Source: CALISC01 sp963545195 (GTDB lineage: Bacteria; Bacillota_I; Bacilli_A; Acholeplasmatales; Acholeplasmataceae). From it: DNA of 45,286 nucleotides. Both the position numbers and the translations under genes were made by a program. Location of the stretch: the NCBI GenBank assembly GCA_963545195.1, contig CAUUIA010000003.1, positions 1 to 45,286 of the forward strand. Direction: 5' to 3'. This document shows, piece after piece, positions 9,040-16,509 of this stretch (within the stretch, counting starts at the first letter, position 1; the number at the start of each line of letters is the position of its first letter). The notes under the pieces were generated by a model. The model was not told the origin of the DNA. It searched no databases and saw only the letters and a program-made list of their open reading frames with translations.

Positions 9040-10074
9040 ATGGCATATAAAACTACTGTATTTAAAAGAAATGTAACAATTGGCAGAGTCGTTGACTATA
9101 TTCAAATTTGCAACAATCTAGCCTTTAATAAACGTGTTTTTGTGGTTACTGACCAAAATGTGTTTGATTCAAGTGCACGTACTGAGTTTGCTAAAAAAAT
9201 CTCTGTGAAAGTTCACTGGATTGTTTTAAAACCAGGCGAGGCTTACAAAAATATACAATCGGTCTCTGCAGTCTTGATGCATTTAGATCAAAACAACTTC
9301 ACAGCTAACGATTTTTTAATTGGTTTTGGTGGTGGCGTGGTTTGTGACTTAACTTCTTTTATTGCATCAACTCTATACAGAGGTGTTGCCCATGTTTTAG
9401 TTCCAACTTCAGTAATTGCGATGGTAGACGCTGCAATTGGCGGAAAAACTGGTATCAACTACCTAAACATTAAAAACTACCTAGGCACTGTTTATCCTGC
9501 GTATGAAACTATAATTGATCCGACTTACCTTGAAAGTTTGCCTGCACTTGAATATAAACAAGGAGTTGCTGAAGTTCTTAAAATAGCCTTAATAGCCGAT
9601 AAAACTCTACTCAAAAAACTAATTAAAAACAACTTTACTTTAAATGAAGAGATAATTAAACGCTCAATTTTAGCCAAAAAAGCAATTGTTGAAAAAGACG
9701 CATATTCTTTAAATCGTCGTAAAATGTTGAACTTCGGACATACTCTTGGACACACTATTGAGTCTAGTTTAAATCTAGATATCGCACACGGCGAGGCAGT
9801 ACTATACGGAATGCTACTTGAAACTGAATTAATTTACGAAAAAGGTTTAATTAAAAAACCAATTTTCGATAAAGTCTTAAAAGCAATCAAATCTTTCCCG
9901 CTTTATAAACGCGAAAAACTTGAAGAAATTAGAAGAAGTATTTTAGTTAAATATTTATTTAACGACAAAAAACAAACTAAAAATAGCGAAATTACTTTAA
10001 CTAAAGTTAAAAAAATTGGCAAAGGCGAACTAGTTAATGTCTCAATTTCAGACATTCAGGCTTATTTAAACTAA
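9040..10074 (+). CDS. aroB: 3-dehydroquinate synthase
   Basis: Converts DAHP to 3-dehydroquinate using NAD+ and a divalent metal. In its 344 residues the nucleotide-binding GFGGGVVCDLTSFIAS, the segment VPTSVIAMVDAAIGGKTGIN, the metal ligand Glu in QGVAEVLKIA, and two His ligands in NFGHTLGHTIES and IAHGEAV are visible. An upstream in-frame TTG (8995) exists, but ATG 9040 is preceded by AAAGAGG and fits homologue lengths. Its stop overlaps the next ATG as TAATG, implying coupled translation with the AroA fusion. Confidence 0.96.
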   Translation: MAYKTTVFKRNVTIGRVVDYIQICNNLAFNKRVFVVTDQNVFDSSARTEFAKKISVKVHWIVLKPGEAYKNIQSVSAVLMHLDQNNFTANDFLIGFGGGVVCDLTSFIASTLYRGVAHVLVPTSVIAMVDAAIGGKTGINYLNIKNYLGTVYPAYETIIDPTYLESLPALEYKQGVAEVLKIALIADKTLLKKLIKNNFTLNEEIIKRSILAKKAIVEKDAYSLNRRKMLNFGHTLGHTIESSLNLDIAHGEAVLYGMLLETELIYEKGLIKKPIFDKVLKAIKSFPLYKREKLEEIRRSILVKYLFNDKKQTKNSEITLTKVKKIGKGELVNVSISDIQAYLN

Positions 10075-12401
10075 TGCAGGATAATCTTAAATTTTATTCT
10101 GATTTAAAAGAGGGTGTGTTTAGCGCACCTTCTTTTAAATCAGACACAATTAGAAAACTTTTAGTCTTGGCTTTTTTAGGAAAACCAGCTACACTTTGTG
10201 GCGCTTCTTTGTCGATAGATGAACTTGTTGCCATCAAAGCATTAAGCGAACTTGGTGTAAATCTTGATATCAACGGAGACAAAATAGAAATTAAAAACGC
10301 TTCACAACTTAACTACATAGAAGACTATATTGACTGTAATGAGTCCGCTACTTTGTTTAGACTACTTTTCCCACTTCTTCTTTTTAAGTTTGGCGAAGTC
10401 AAGCTAACTGGACTAGACAGTCTTTTTACACGCCCGCTTGCTGAGTTTAAAGAAATTTTTCCGCAAATTGACTTTAAATTGAATTCAAAAACCCAAAAAT
10501 GTTGGGCTAAAGGAGTAGTTGAAAATCAAGTAATTCAAGTAAACTCAAAAATTTCAAGCCAGTATTTATCAGGTGTATTTTTGGCCTGTGCTTTGATTGG
10601 CAACGGCAACAAAATTAAAACTGATTTTGACTTGGGTCACCCAAATTTTGTAACGTTAACACTGGATGTGCTGAATGAGTTCGGTTTTGAATTAAAAAAA
10701 GACGAGAAAGGCTGCTATTATTTTGAACGCGTGAAGGACTTTAAAATTCCTAGAGAAATTAAAATCCGCCGAGACTACACACACCTGTTAACCGTACTTA
10801 CTTTAACCAAAGGACTTAAAAACAAAGTTAGTTTTAGTGGTCTTAGCGCTAAAGATAAATACAGTTTTGAAGTTTTTGAACAACTAAACACTGTTGGCTA
10901 CACACCTATCGTTGGCGCCAACTTTATTTCACTTCCTAAAGTTCCGCACAAAATTGACTTTGCAGAAATCAACTTTAAAAATTCAATTGACAATGTGTTT
11001 TCTATATTTGCCCTTTGTTTAACTAACCCCGCTAGATATCGCTTTGTTAATATTGAAACTTTATCGTTTAAAGAAAGCGATAGACTTGCTCTGTTAATTT
11101 CTATTTTGAAACAACTTAAAATAAACCACCTTTATAAAGATGGAACACTTGAGTTTACAGTTTTGAAGGAGTGTGATTTTTTTCATGTTCACTGCTCTGA
11201 TTTTTTTGACCACCGTGCACAAATGTTGGAACTGATTTTTAGATATTGGGCCAAAGTACCTCAGTTTACTTTACCAAAATACATTTCGGTATATAAATCA
11301 TATCCTGAGTTTATTTCTTACTTTAAAACCGATTTGCAAGACTTTGTAGAACTCGAGAAACTACGCAGTCAAATTGATGCAATTGACGCAAAAATTGAAG
11401 CCGCACTTTTGGAACGCAAAAAAATCACTGACAAAGTTGCAAAGTTCAAAAAAGAAAACTTACTTGATTTAGTTTCATATGACCGTCGCCGTATTGTTAT
11501 CAATCAAAAAAAATCAATACTTGCAAGAAATTTATTTAACCACTTGGTTTCCTTTACTGAGGCTAGCAACCAACTTTCTGTTTTCGGCGCTGGTTTGGTT
11601 GGCAAAGGAATTGCAGATTCCTTGTCTCCAGAAATTCACGAAGAAATTGCTAAGGCTGTGAAAGTTAAAAAATATCCATACGAGTTATTTGAGTGTGAAA
11701 ACGAAATGGATTTGCCTGAACTTGTTGAAAACTTAATTTTAGATGAAAATAAATTATTTTTAAATATCACCACACCTTTTAAAAACTCGGTCCTTAAAAT
11801 CACTGACAAAAAAAGTGATATTGTTAAAAAGACCAAAGCAGCTAATACGGTTTTTGAAAAAAACGAAGAACTTTATTTACTAAACACTGATTTTTTTGGC
11901 GTATTTTCATTCATTCAATCTATCCCTAATTTAAAGAAAGAAGTATATATTTTGGGAACTGGGGCAGTTGCTAGAACTATTAAGGCAGCGCTTGAGTATT
12001 ACACAGAAAACTCTAATTTAGCAATGCCGCTAATTTTCTTTGTCTCGCTTTCACCACAAAAAGAAGGCGAAATCAGCTACTCAGACTTTTTAAAACTGGC
12101 TAAAGGCAATAGCGAAACCGCTATTTTTAACGCCACAATTTGCTCGTTTCAACAACTAATTGACCAAGGTTTCTTTGACCCTAAATTTTTTAAAACTGCG
12201 GGGTTTATTGCCTCAGTTAACTATAAACTAGATGACCTTGAGTTTAGACTTAAGTATCCGCAAGTACAGTACGGCGAAACTATGCTTATTTATCAGGCAT
12301 TTGTCTCACTTTACGCTGCCTTGACTAAAGAAACTGATACCGGCGAACTACTTAGCGCGCTATTTTGGTATATTGAAAATGCAGAGCCTGGAGTTATCTG
12401 A
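10074..12401 (+). CDS. Trifunctional EPSP synthase - chorismate mutase - shikimate dehydrogenase
   Basis: One 775-residue frame joins three enzymes. Residues 1-422 are AroA: K22, S23 and R27 in SFKSDTIR, NESATLFRLL, SSQYLSG, FKESDR (332-337), DHRAQM (379-384) and K408 in KSYPEF. Residues 423-500 are an AroQ-type chorismate mutase; R431, R448, K459, R471 and Q500 occupy the E. coli Arg11, Arg28, Lys39, Arg51 and Gln88 positions, with exact spacing for the first four. Residues 501-775 are AroE: SLSPEIH, K570 in NITTPFK, D606 in LNTDFFG, the NADP loop GTGAVA (628-633) and GETMLIYQ. Odd points are Phe21 where AroA usually has Ser, and Arg472 at the mutase Glu52 position. It overlaps aroB and aroC. 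Each domain call is strong; whether all three are active is inferred. Confidence 0.92.
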   Translation: MQDNLKFYSDLKEGVFSAPSFKSDTIRKLLVLAFLGKPATLCGASLSIDELVAIKALSELGVNLDINGDKIEIKNASQLNYIEDYIDCNESATLFRLLFPLLLFKFGEVKLTGLDSLFTRPLAEFKEIFPQIDFKLNSKTQKCWAKGVVENQVIQVNSKISSQYLSGVFLACALIGNGNKIKTDFDLGHPNFVTLTLDVLNEFGFELKKDEKGCYYFERVKDFKIPREIKIRRDYTHLLTVLTLTKGLKNKVSFSGLSAKDKYSFEVFEQLNTVGYTPIVGANFISLPKVPHKIDFAEINFKNSIDNVFSIFALCLTNPARYRFVNIETLSFKESDRLALLISILKQLKINHLYKDGTLEFTVLKECDFFHVHCSDFFDHRAQMLELIFRYWAKVPQFTLPKYISVYKSYPEFISYFKTDLQDFVELEKLRSQIDAIDAKIEAALLERKKITDKVAKFKKENLLDLVSYDRRRIVINQKKSILARNLFNHLVSFTEASNQLSVFGAGLVGKGIADSLSPEIHEEIAKAVKVKKYPYELFECENEMDLPELVENLILDENKLFLNITTPFKNSVLKITDKKSDIVKKTKAANTVFEKNEELYLLNTDFFGVFSFIQSIPNLKKEVYILGTGAVARTIKAALEYYTENSNLAMPLIFFVSLSPQKEGEISYSDFLKLAKGNSETAIFNATICSFQQLIDQGFFDPKFFKTAGFIASVNYKLDDLEFRLKYPQVQYGETMLIYQAFVSLYAALTKETDTGELLSALFWYIENAEPGVI

Positions 12402-13362
12402 TAAAGTAAATATAGAAATCTACGGAGACACTCATAGCAAAAAAATCGGAATTCGGCTATTTGGGTTTCCAAAAGATTTTTATGTTGATTTTAAGCAAGT
12501 GGATAGAGCCTTAGAAAAACGCAAGTCTACTTCTATTTTTACAACCCCTAGAAAAGAGCCAGATAAGTACATTATCGTCTCCGGGTTTAAGGAAAATAAA
12601 ACTACCGGTGATGTAATAGATGTTTATTTTGAAAATACAAACACTATATCTACAGACTACGTACAGTTTAGTTTAACTCCAAGACCAGGTCAGACTGATT
12701 TTGTTTCAATTCAAAAGTATGGAAAGACTTTTCCAGGTGGTGGACTTTTTTCCGGTAGAACTACGATTTTGTTTGTATTTATTGGCGAAATAATTCGCCA
12801 ATATTTAGGCCTTGAGTTCAACAGTCAAATTAAGCAAATTGGTACTGAAAAAGATCCTTTAAAGTTTATTGATTATTTAAATCAAATTAAAGCAGAGCAT
12901 GACAGTGTTGGTGTTAAAATTGCCACTACTTTAACTGGATTAAAACCAGGTGTTGGCTCAGTTTTCTTTAATAAACTAAACTCCAATATCGCTAGATTTG
13001 TATATTTAATTCCGGGAGTAAAGGCACTTGGTTTTGGCCTTGGTTCAGAGACAGTTTGTAAAAAAGGTTCCGAGTACAATGATGTTTTAACAGATTTGTC
13101 TGGCAGAACTCAGACTAACAATGCAGGCGGAATAGTTGGCGGGATTTCAAATGGTAATCCTATTTTAATTGAAACCACTTTTAGACCAACTGGTTCAATT
13201 TCCAAACCACAAGAAACTCTTAACTTAAAAACTGGTAAAATAGAGTTAATAGAAATCCAGGGTAGACACGACATTTGCTTTGGTTTAAGAGCACCAGTTA
13301 TTGTAGAAGCAATGACAGCGTTGGCTGTGTTTGCTACAATTGAAGGAGATAAAAATGATTAA
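12379..13362 (+). CDS. aroC: Chorismate synthase, short and divergent
   Basis: Converts EPSP to chorismate with reduced FMN. The fold is recognisable from NNAGGIVGGISNG, RPTGSIS, IPGVKALGFGLG and GRHDICFGLRAPVIVEAM. Active-site motifs are altered. The usual GESHG reads GDTHS (His19 kept). RPGHAD reads RPGQTD, so the second catalytic His is Gln105. GGGRSSARET reads GGGLFSGRTT. At 327 residues it is shorter than the usual 350-390. ATG 12379 lies 23 bases inside the preceding frame; an in-frame TTG (12373) is also possible. Context in the aro operon argues it is the working chorismate synthase, perhaps with weakened or shifted chemistry. Confidence 0.85.
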   Translation: MQSLELSDKVNIEIYGDTHSKKIGIRLFGFPKDFYVDFKQVDRALEKRKSTSIFTTPRKEPDKYIIVSGFKENKTTGDVIDVYFENTNTISTDYVQFSLTPRPGQTDFVSIQKYGKTFPGGGLFSGRTTILFVFIGEIIRQYLGLEFNSQIKQIGTEKDPLKFIDYLNQIKAEHDSVGVKIATTLTGLKPGVGSVFFNKLNSNIARFVYLIPGVKALGFGLGSETVCKKGSEYNDVLTDLSGRTQTNNAGGIVGGISNGNPILIETTFRPTGSISKPQETLNLKTGKIELIEIQGRHDICFGLRAPVIVEAMTALAVFATIEGDKND

Positions 13363-14350
13363 AATAGCCGTTGATATGATGGGTGGGGATCTTGGCGTTT
13401 TTGAAAATAAAAAAGCAATAAGAGCCTTGTTGGGCGAAAATACAAATATTGAGTTTTACTTAGTTGGAGACGAAAATAAACTAAGTGAGTTTGTTGGTCA
13501 CCCTCAATGTAAAATTATTCACACAGATAAACACCTAGATATGGGAGTGGAAGACCCATTTGCTGAGTTTAGAAAAACTCCAGAGCATTCTCTTTTTAAA
13601 GCACTTACTTTACTTAAAAATAACCAAGTTGACGCCGTAGTTTCTGCTGGTCCAACTCAGGCCGTAGTTTTCGGGTCTCACTTAATTGTGGGTAGGCTAC
13701 CAAAAGTTCGTAGATTAGCATTAGCCATTCCATTCAACACAGTTGACGGAACTAAAAAAATTCTGCTAGATTGTGGCGCCACTGCTGAAATTTCGCCAAA
13801 AGATTTAGTTGATTTTTCGCAAATCGGTGTTACTTATTTAAAACAACTTATTGGCAACAACGATTTTGTGCCACAAGTCGGGCTAGTTTCTATAGGTTCT
13901 GAAAAAGGTAAAGGTCGTGAGTTTGAGCGTTCTGCCTATGATTTACTTGAAGAAACTCACGAGTTTAATTTTTACGGAAACGTTGAACCAAAAGAACTAT
14001 TTTTTAAAAATGCAGATGTTTTAGTAACAGACGGATTCAGTGGTAACTTAATTTTAAAATCCATGGAAGGCGCCTTGTTAGGCTTTAAAGAGAACTTTAA
14101 AAAAGAACTTAAATACTGTTTACTTAAAAAACTAGCATTCTTTATTTTAAGAAAATCAATTAAGAGAGCAGTTAAAAAACTTACGGCAAACGACGCTGGT
14201 GGTGCCTTGATTCTTGGAACCAAAGGCGTGGTGGTTAAAGCACACGGTGCTGCTAAACACCAAGACTTAAAGCAAGCAATTAAACAGGCAAAAGTTTTTG
14301 TTGAAAGCAACATTATTGAAAAATTCTTAAAAGGACTTGAAAATGATTGA
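13355..14350 (+). CDS. plsX: Phosphate acyltransferase PlsX
   Basis: Makes acyl-phosphate from acyl-ACP for phospholipid synthesis with PlsY and PlsC, at the membrane surface. The start IKIAVDMMGGDLG, the internal VSAGPTQAVVFGSHLIVGRL and the end GTKGVVVKAHGAAK are characteristic. It has 331 residues, a normal length. GGAG precedes ATG 13355, which overlaps the aroC stop by 8 bases. In Bacillus plsX is followed by fabD, fabG and acpP before rnc; here those are absent and rnc follows directly. Confidence 0.95.
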   Translation: MIKIAVDMMGGDLGVFENKKAIRALLGENTNIEFYLVGDENKLSEFVGHPQCKIIHTDKHLDMGVEDPFAEFRKTPEHSLFKALTLLKNNQVDAVVSAGPTQAVVFGSHLIVGRLPKVRRLALAIPFNTVDGTKKILLDCGATAEISPKDLVDFSQIGVTYLKQLIGNNDFVPQVGLVSIGSEKGKGREFERSAYDLLEETHEFNFYGNVEPKELFFKNADVLVTDGFSGNLILKSMEGALLGFKENFKKELKYCLLKKLAFFILRKSIKRAVKKLTANDAGGALILGTKGVVVKAHGAAKHQDLKQAIKQAKVFVESNIIEKFLKGLEND

Positions 14351-15017
14351 CGAGAAAGCCTTTTTAAAGTCGATTGCAGTTAAGGTAAAAAACTTAAAAA
14401 ACTTTATCCCTGCTTTTATTCACTCTTCTTACGGTAACTTAAACAAACTACCAAACTATGAACGCCGTGAGTTTTTAGGAGACAGTATTTTGGACTTCTT
14501 GGCCGCAGAAGCCCTGCTAAATAAGTATCCAGATGAAAACGAAGGTTTTCTTTCTAAACAAAGAGCAGCGATGATTTCAGAAGATGCACTTTTGGTTTAC
14601 GCTAAAAAAATAAACTTAGATAACTACATTAAAACCAGAGTTTCGCCAATTCCAAAATCGATAATTGCCGACTGTATGGAGGCCTTAATTGGCTCAATTT
14701 ATCTAGACAGTGGGATTGATAACTGTAGAGATTTTTTTGAGAAATACATATGGTCTGTCTTTTTAAAAGATATTGATATTATTGACTACAAAACCGTCTT
14801 ACAAGAGTATTATCAAGGATTTTCAAATAAGCTAATTTCCTACAAACTAATATCTGAAACTGGGCCAAGTAACGACAAAATATTTGTCTCTGGAGTTTAT
14901 TATGAAAAAGATGTACTCCTGGCTACTGGAACAGGTCGTTCAAAGGCGTTGTCTGAAAAAGAGGCTGCTAAAAAAGCCCTTGAAAAATTGCAGACTAAGG
15001 AGAATATAAATGCTTGA
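14343..15017 (+). CDS. rnc: Ribonuclease III
   Basis: Double-strand RNA endonuclease for rRNA precursor and mRNA processing. In 224 residues the catalytic signature reads NYERREFLGDSILDFLAAE (usually NERLEFLGDS), with a second acidic site DCMEALIGSIYLDSG. A C-terminal dsRNA-binding domain follows (about 150-222; GTGRSKALSEKEAAKKALEKL). ATG 14343 overlaps the plsX stop (ATGATTGA), and the gene stops with TGA inside the next start. smc and ftsY, its usual followers in Bacillus, are not here. Confidence 0.95.
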   Translation: MIDEKAFLKSIAVKVKNLKNFIPAFIHSSYGNLNKLPNYERREFLGDSILDFLAAEALLNKYPDENEGFLSKQRAAMISEDALLVYAKKINLDNYIKTRVSPIPKSIIADCMEALIGSIYLDSGIDNCRDFFEKYIWSVFLKDIDIIDYKTVLQEYYQGFSNKLISYKLISETGPSNDKIFVSGVYYEKDVLLATGTGRSKALSEKEAAKKALEKLQTKENINA

Positions 15018-15603
15018 AAAATTATTTTTAGACTACTCACTTGACTTTTTAAAACTAGTTTCAGAACACCAAAAGAAATTAAACTTATCGGCAAATGAGT
15101 ATTCTTTTGTGGTGCTCCTGCTTTTTGAAAAAAAGAAAAAACACACAGTACTTTCTTTTGTTAAAAAAACCGGACTTGAAAAAAGTGTTGCTGAAAACAC
15201 ATTAAACTCACTGCACTCCAAAAAAATTATTACTTTTGTCTACGAAGAAAACGAAAATGGAAAAGTTAGAGAGTTGATTTCTTTAAAACCACTTTATGCA
15301 CAAATTTTAGAATTCATTCAAAATCCAGAATTAGACCCACAAGAGTGTCTACTTAAAGAGATTGGAGAACTAATTGAAAAAAATGCCAAGCCCCTTTCTG
15401 CCAATCAGTATATTTTGATTAAGAACTGGCTTGAGAGTAAGAAAATTACACCTAGTACTTTGAATGAAATTATTGAAAATATTATTAAAGAAGGTTATTT
15501 TACTTTTAGCAAATTAGAGGCCGTTGTTCAAAACTATTCAGTTGAAGGCAAACCACTTGACCAAAAAGACAAAAAAATCCTTTCGCAAATTTTCAAACAA
15601 TAG
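15010..15603 (+). CDS. dnaD: DnaD-like primosome protein
   Basis: A 197-residue protein with the two-part plan of Bacillus DnaD. The N-terminal winged helix (about 20-100; LSANEYSFVVLLLF, then a recognition helix and wing with ENENGKVRE) ends in LKPLYAQILEFI, like the LQPLWGKLYEYI of DnaD. A C-terminal DnaD domain follows (about 115-180; AKPLSANQYILIKNWLESK, IIENIIKEGYFTFSKLEAVV). DnaD helps DnaB/DnaI load the replicative helicase at origins and restarted forks. AAGGAG precedes the ATG, which overlaps the rnc stop. It is the last gene of the aro operon. The assignment is by pattern and could be a paralogue. Confidence 0.72.
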   Translation: MLEKLFLDYSLDFLKLVSEHQKKLNLSANEYSFVVLLLFEKKKKHTVLSFVKKTGLEKSVAENTLNSLHSKKIITFVYEENENGKVRELISLKPLYAQILEFIQNPELDPQECLLKEIGELIEKNAKPLSANQYILIKNWLESKKITPSTLNEIIENIIKEGYFTFSKLEAVVQNYSVEGKPLDQKDKKILSQIFKQ

Positions 15604-15632
15604 TTTGTTTCAAAAAAGCAATCGCAATAAAC

Positions 15633-15674
15633 AAAAATACCCATTTCTGTTGTCCAAGAAATGGGGTATTTTTT
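15633..15674. terminator. Terminator after the aro-plsX-rnc-dnaD operon
   Basis: The arms AAAAATACCCATTTCT and AGAAATGGGGTATTTTTT pair with one bulged G, and are followed by a T tract on the plus strand. On the minus strand it also ends in a T-rich run, so it could stop transcripts of the convergent small peptide gene. Confidence 0.8.
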
Positions 15675-15749
15675 AATTTAAATTCACTTTAATAAAGTAT
15701 TTATTTAATTAAATAATTTATTAAAAAGAATTTAACTTGGTGGTAAGAA

Positions 15750-15781
15750 TAATTATTTATCTTAAATAAGATAAACAATTA
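15750..15781 (-). repeat. 15-bp inverted repeat downstream of the peptide gene
   Basis: Arms of 15 bases (15750-15764 and 15767-15781) flank two bases. On the minus strand the single non-Watson-Crick pair is G-U, on the plus strand A-C, so the hairpin is better as RNA from the minus strand. It lies about 20 bases after the peptide stop. No T run follows at once, so it may stabilise the mRNA 3' end. Confidence 0.55.
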
Positions 15782-15801
15782 TGATACACAACAAGTTCTA
15801 T

Positions 15802-15912
15802 CTAGTGGTCGCAGTCGTTAATTGAACTTAAGATACCGATTGTAGCATTTCTAACACTTTTTGCAACTACATTTTTTAGGACACTAAGAATGTTTTTTCT
15901 AATTTTTTTCAT
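15802..15912 (-). CDS. Small cationic amphipathic peptide, 36 residues
   Basis: The frame opens with ATG at 15912 and ends with TAG. The peptide starts MKKIRKNILSVLKNVVAKSV and ends SSINDCDH. Lys/Arg are spread through the first two thirds and Ile/Leu/Val fall at helix-compatible spacing, giving a basic amphipathic helix followed by a polar tail with one Cys. GAAAGGAGG lies 6 bases before the start and a TATAAT box lies upstream, so expression signals are better than for most genes here. The helix recalls AgrD leader regions and phenol-soluble modulins. However, the Cys is only two residues from the end, so an AgrD-type thiolactone is unlikely. No transporter, modification or two-component genes are adjacent. 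Function unknown. Confidence 0.65.
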   Translation of the reverse strand: MKKIRKNILSVLKNVVAKSVRNATIGILSSINDCDH

Positions 15913-15918
15913 GTTTTT

Positions 15919-15940
15919 CCTCCTTTCGTATTTTATTATA
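15919..15940 (-). promoter_or_regulatory. Promoter -10 and ribosome binding site of the small peptide gene
   Basis: On the minus strand TATAAT (15940-15935) is followed by GAAAGGAGG (15927-15919), a near-perfect anti-16S match 6 bases before ATG. A convincing -35 box at 17 bp is not seen. The 5' leader would be only about 15-20 bases. Confidence 0.6.
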
Positions 15941-15987
15941 CTAACACATTTTACAAAAACATGCAAACAAATCACTCATTTGAAATA

Positions 15988-16016
15988 TTTACAAACCTTT
16001 TAAATTGTAATATAAT
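15988..16016 (+). promoter_or_regulatory. Sigma-A type promoter of rpiB-upp-atp
   Basis: TTTACA (15988-15993) and TATAAT (16011-16016) are separated by exactly 17 bases. It lies about 43 bases before rpiB and is divergent from the small peptide promoter. It is the clearest promoter ahead of the ATP synthase cluster. Confidence 0.75.
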
Positions 16017-16058
16017 ATTATATAAGAACGAAAAAAAGTTCTAAAAAGGTAGGTAATC

Positions 16059-16493
16059 ATGGAAATATTTATTGGATCTGACCACGCTGGTTTTTCGGCA
16101 AAAGAAAAAATCAAAACACATTTAAAAGAAACTACTAAGCACATAATTACTGACCTTGGAACTAACTCAACAGATTCAGTTGACTATCCTGTTTTCGGTG
16201 AAAAAGTTGCCAGAAAAGTAGTTGAAACCAAAGACTCACTTGGCATTGTTGTCTGCGGTTCCGGAATTGGTATTTCTATTGCTGCCAATAAAGTCAAAGG
16301 AGCCAGATGCGCCTTAGTTTACACCAAGGAAGCCGCACGCTTAGCAAAACTTCACAACAACGCAAACATAATTGCGTTAAGCGGACGCGGATTTGAGTCA
16401 AGCGTGTTAATTGTGTTTGTTGATGAGTTTTTGCAAACTGAATTTGAAGCAGGCAGACATCAACGTAGAGTTGACATGCTAAACTCACTTTAA
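16059..16493 (+). CDS. rpiB: Ribose-5-phosphate isomerase B
   Basis: Interconverts ribose-5-phosphate and ribulose-5-phosphate in the pentose phosphate pathway, feeding erythrose-4-phosphate supply and PRPP. The 144 residues start IFIGSDHAGFSAKEKIK and carry Cys66 in VVCGSGIGISIAANK, the active-site motif, plus ARLAKLHNNANIIALSGR. AAAGGTAGG precedes the ATG. It leads the rpiB-upp-atp group, the same order as ywlF-upp-atp in Bacillus, with ywlG and glyA missing. RpiB, LacAB and allose-6-phosphate isomerase are close; context favours RpiB. Confidence 0.93.
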   Translation: MEIFIGSDHAGFSAKEKIKTHLKETTKHIITDLGTNSTDSVDYPVFGEKVARKVVETKDSLGIVVCGSGIGISIAANKVKGARCALVYTKEAARLAKLHNNANIIALSGRGFESSVLIVFVDEFLQTEFEAGRHQRRVDMLNSL

Positions 16494-16509
16494 TTAAAAG
16501 GAGTAGACA

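Noticed and set aside
14337..15017. TGA read as tryptophan (mycoplasma code 4)
   Set aside because: TGA ends plsX, rnc, the aroA fusion, miaA and atpG at the expected protein ends, no gene has an internal TGA, and Trp is encoded by TGG throughout.
15919..15927. AgrD-type autoinducer call for the small peptide
   Set aside because: The N-terminal helix is similar in style, but the Cys is two residues from the C-terminus, the acidic recognition tail is missing, and no agrB, agrC or agrA gene is adjacent.
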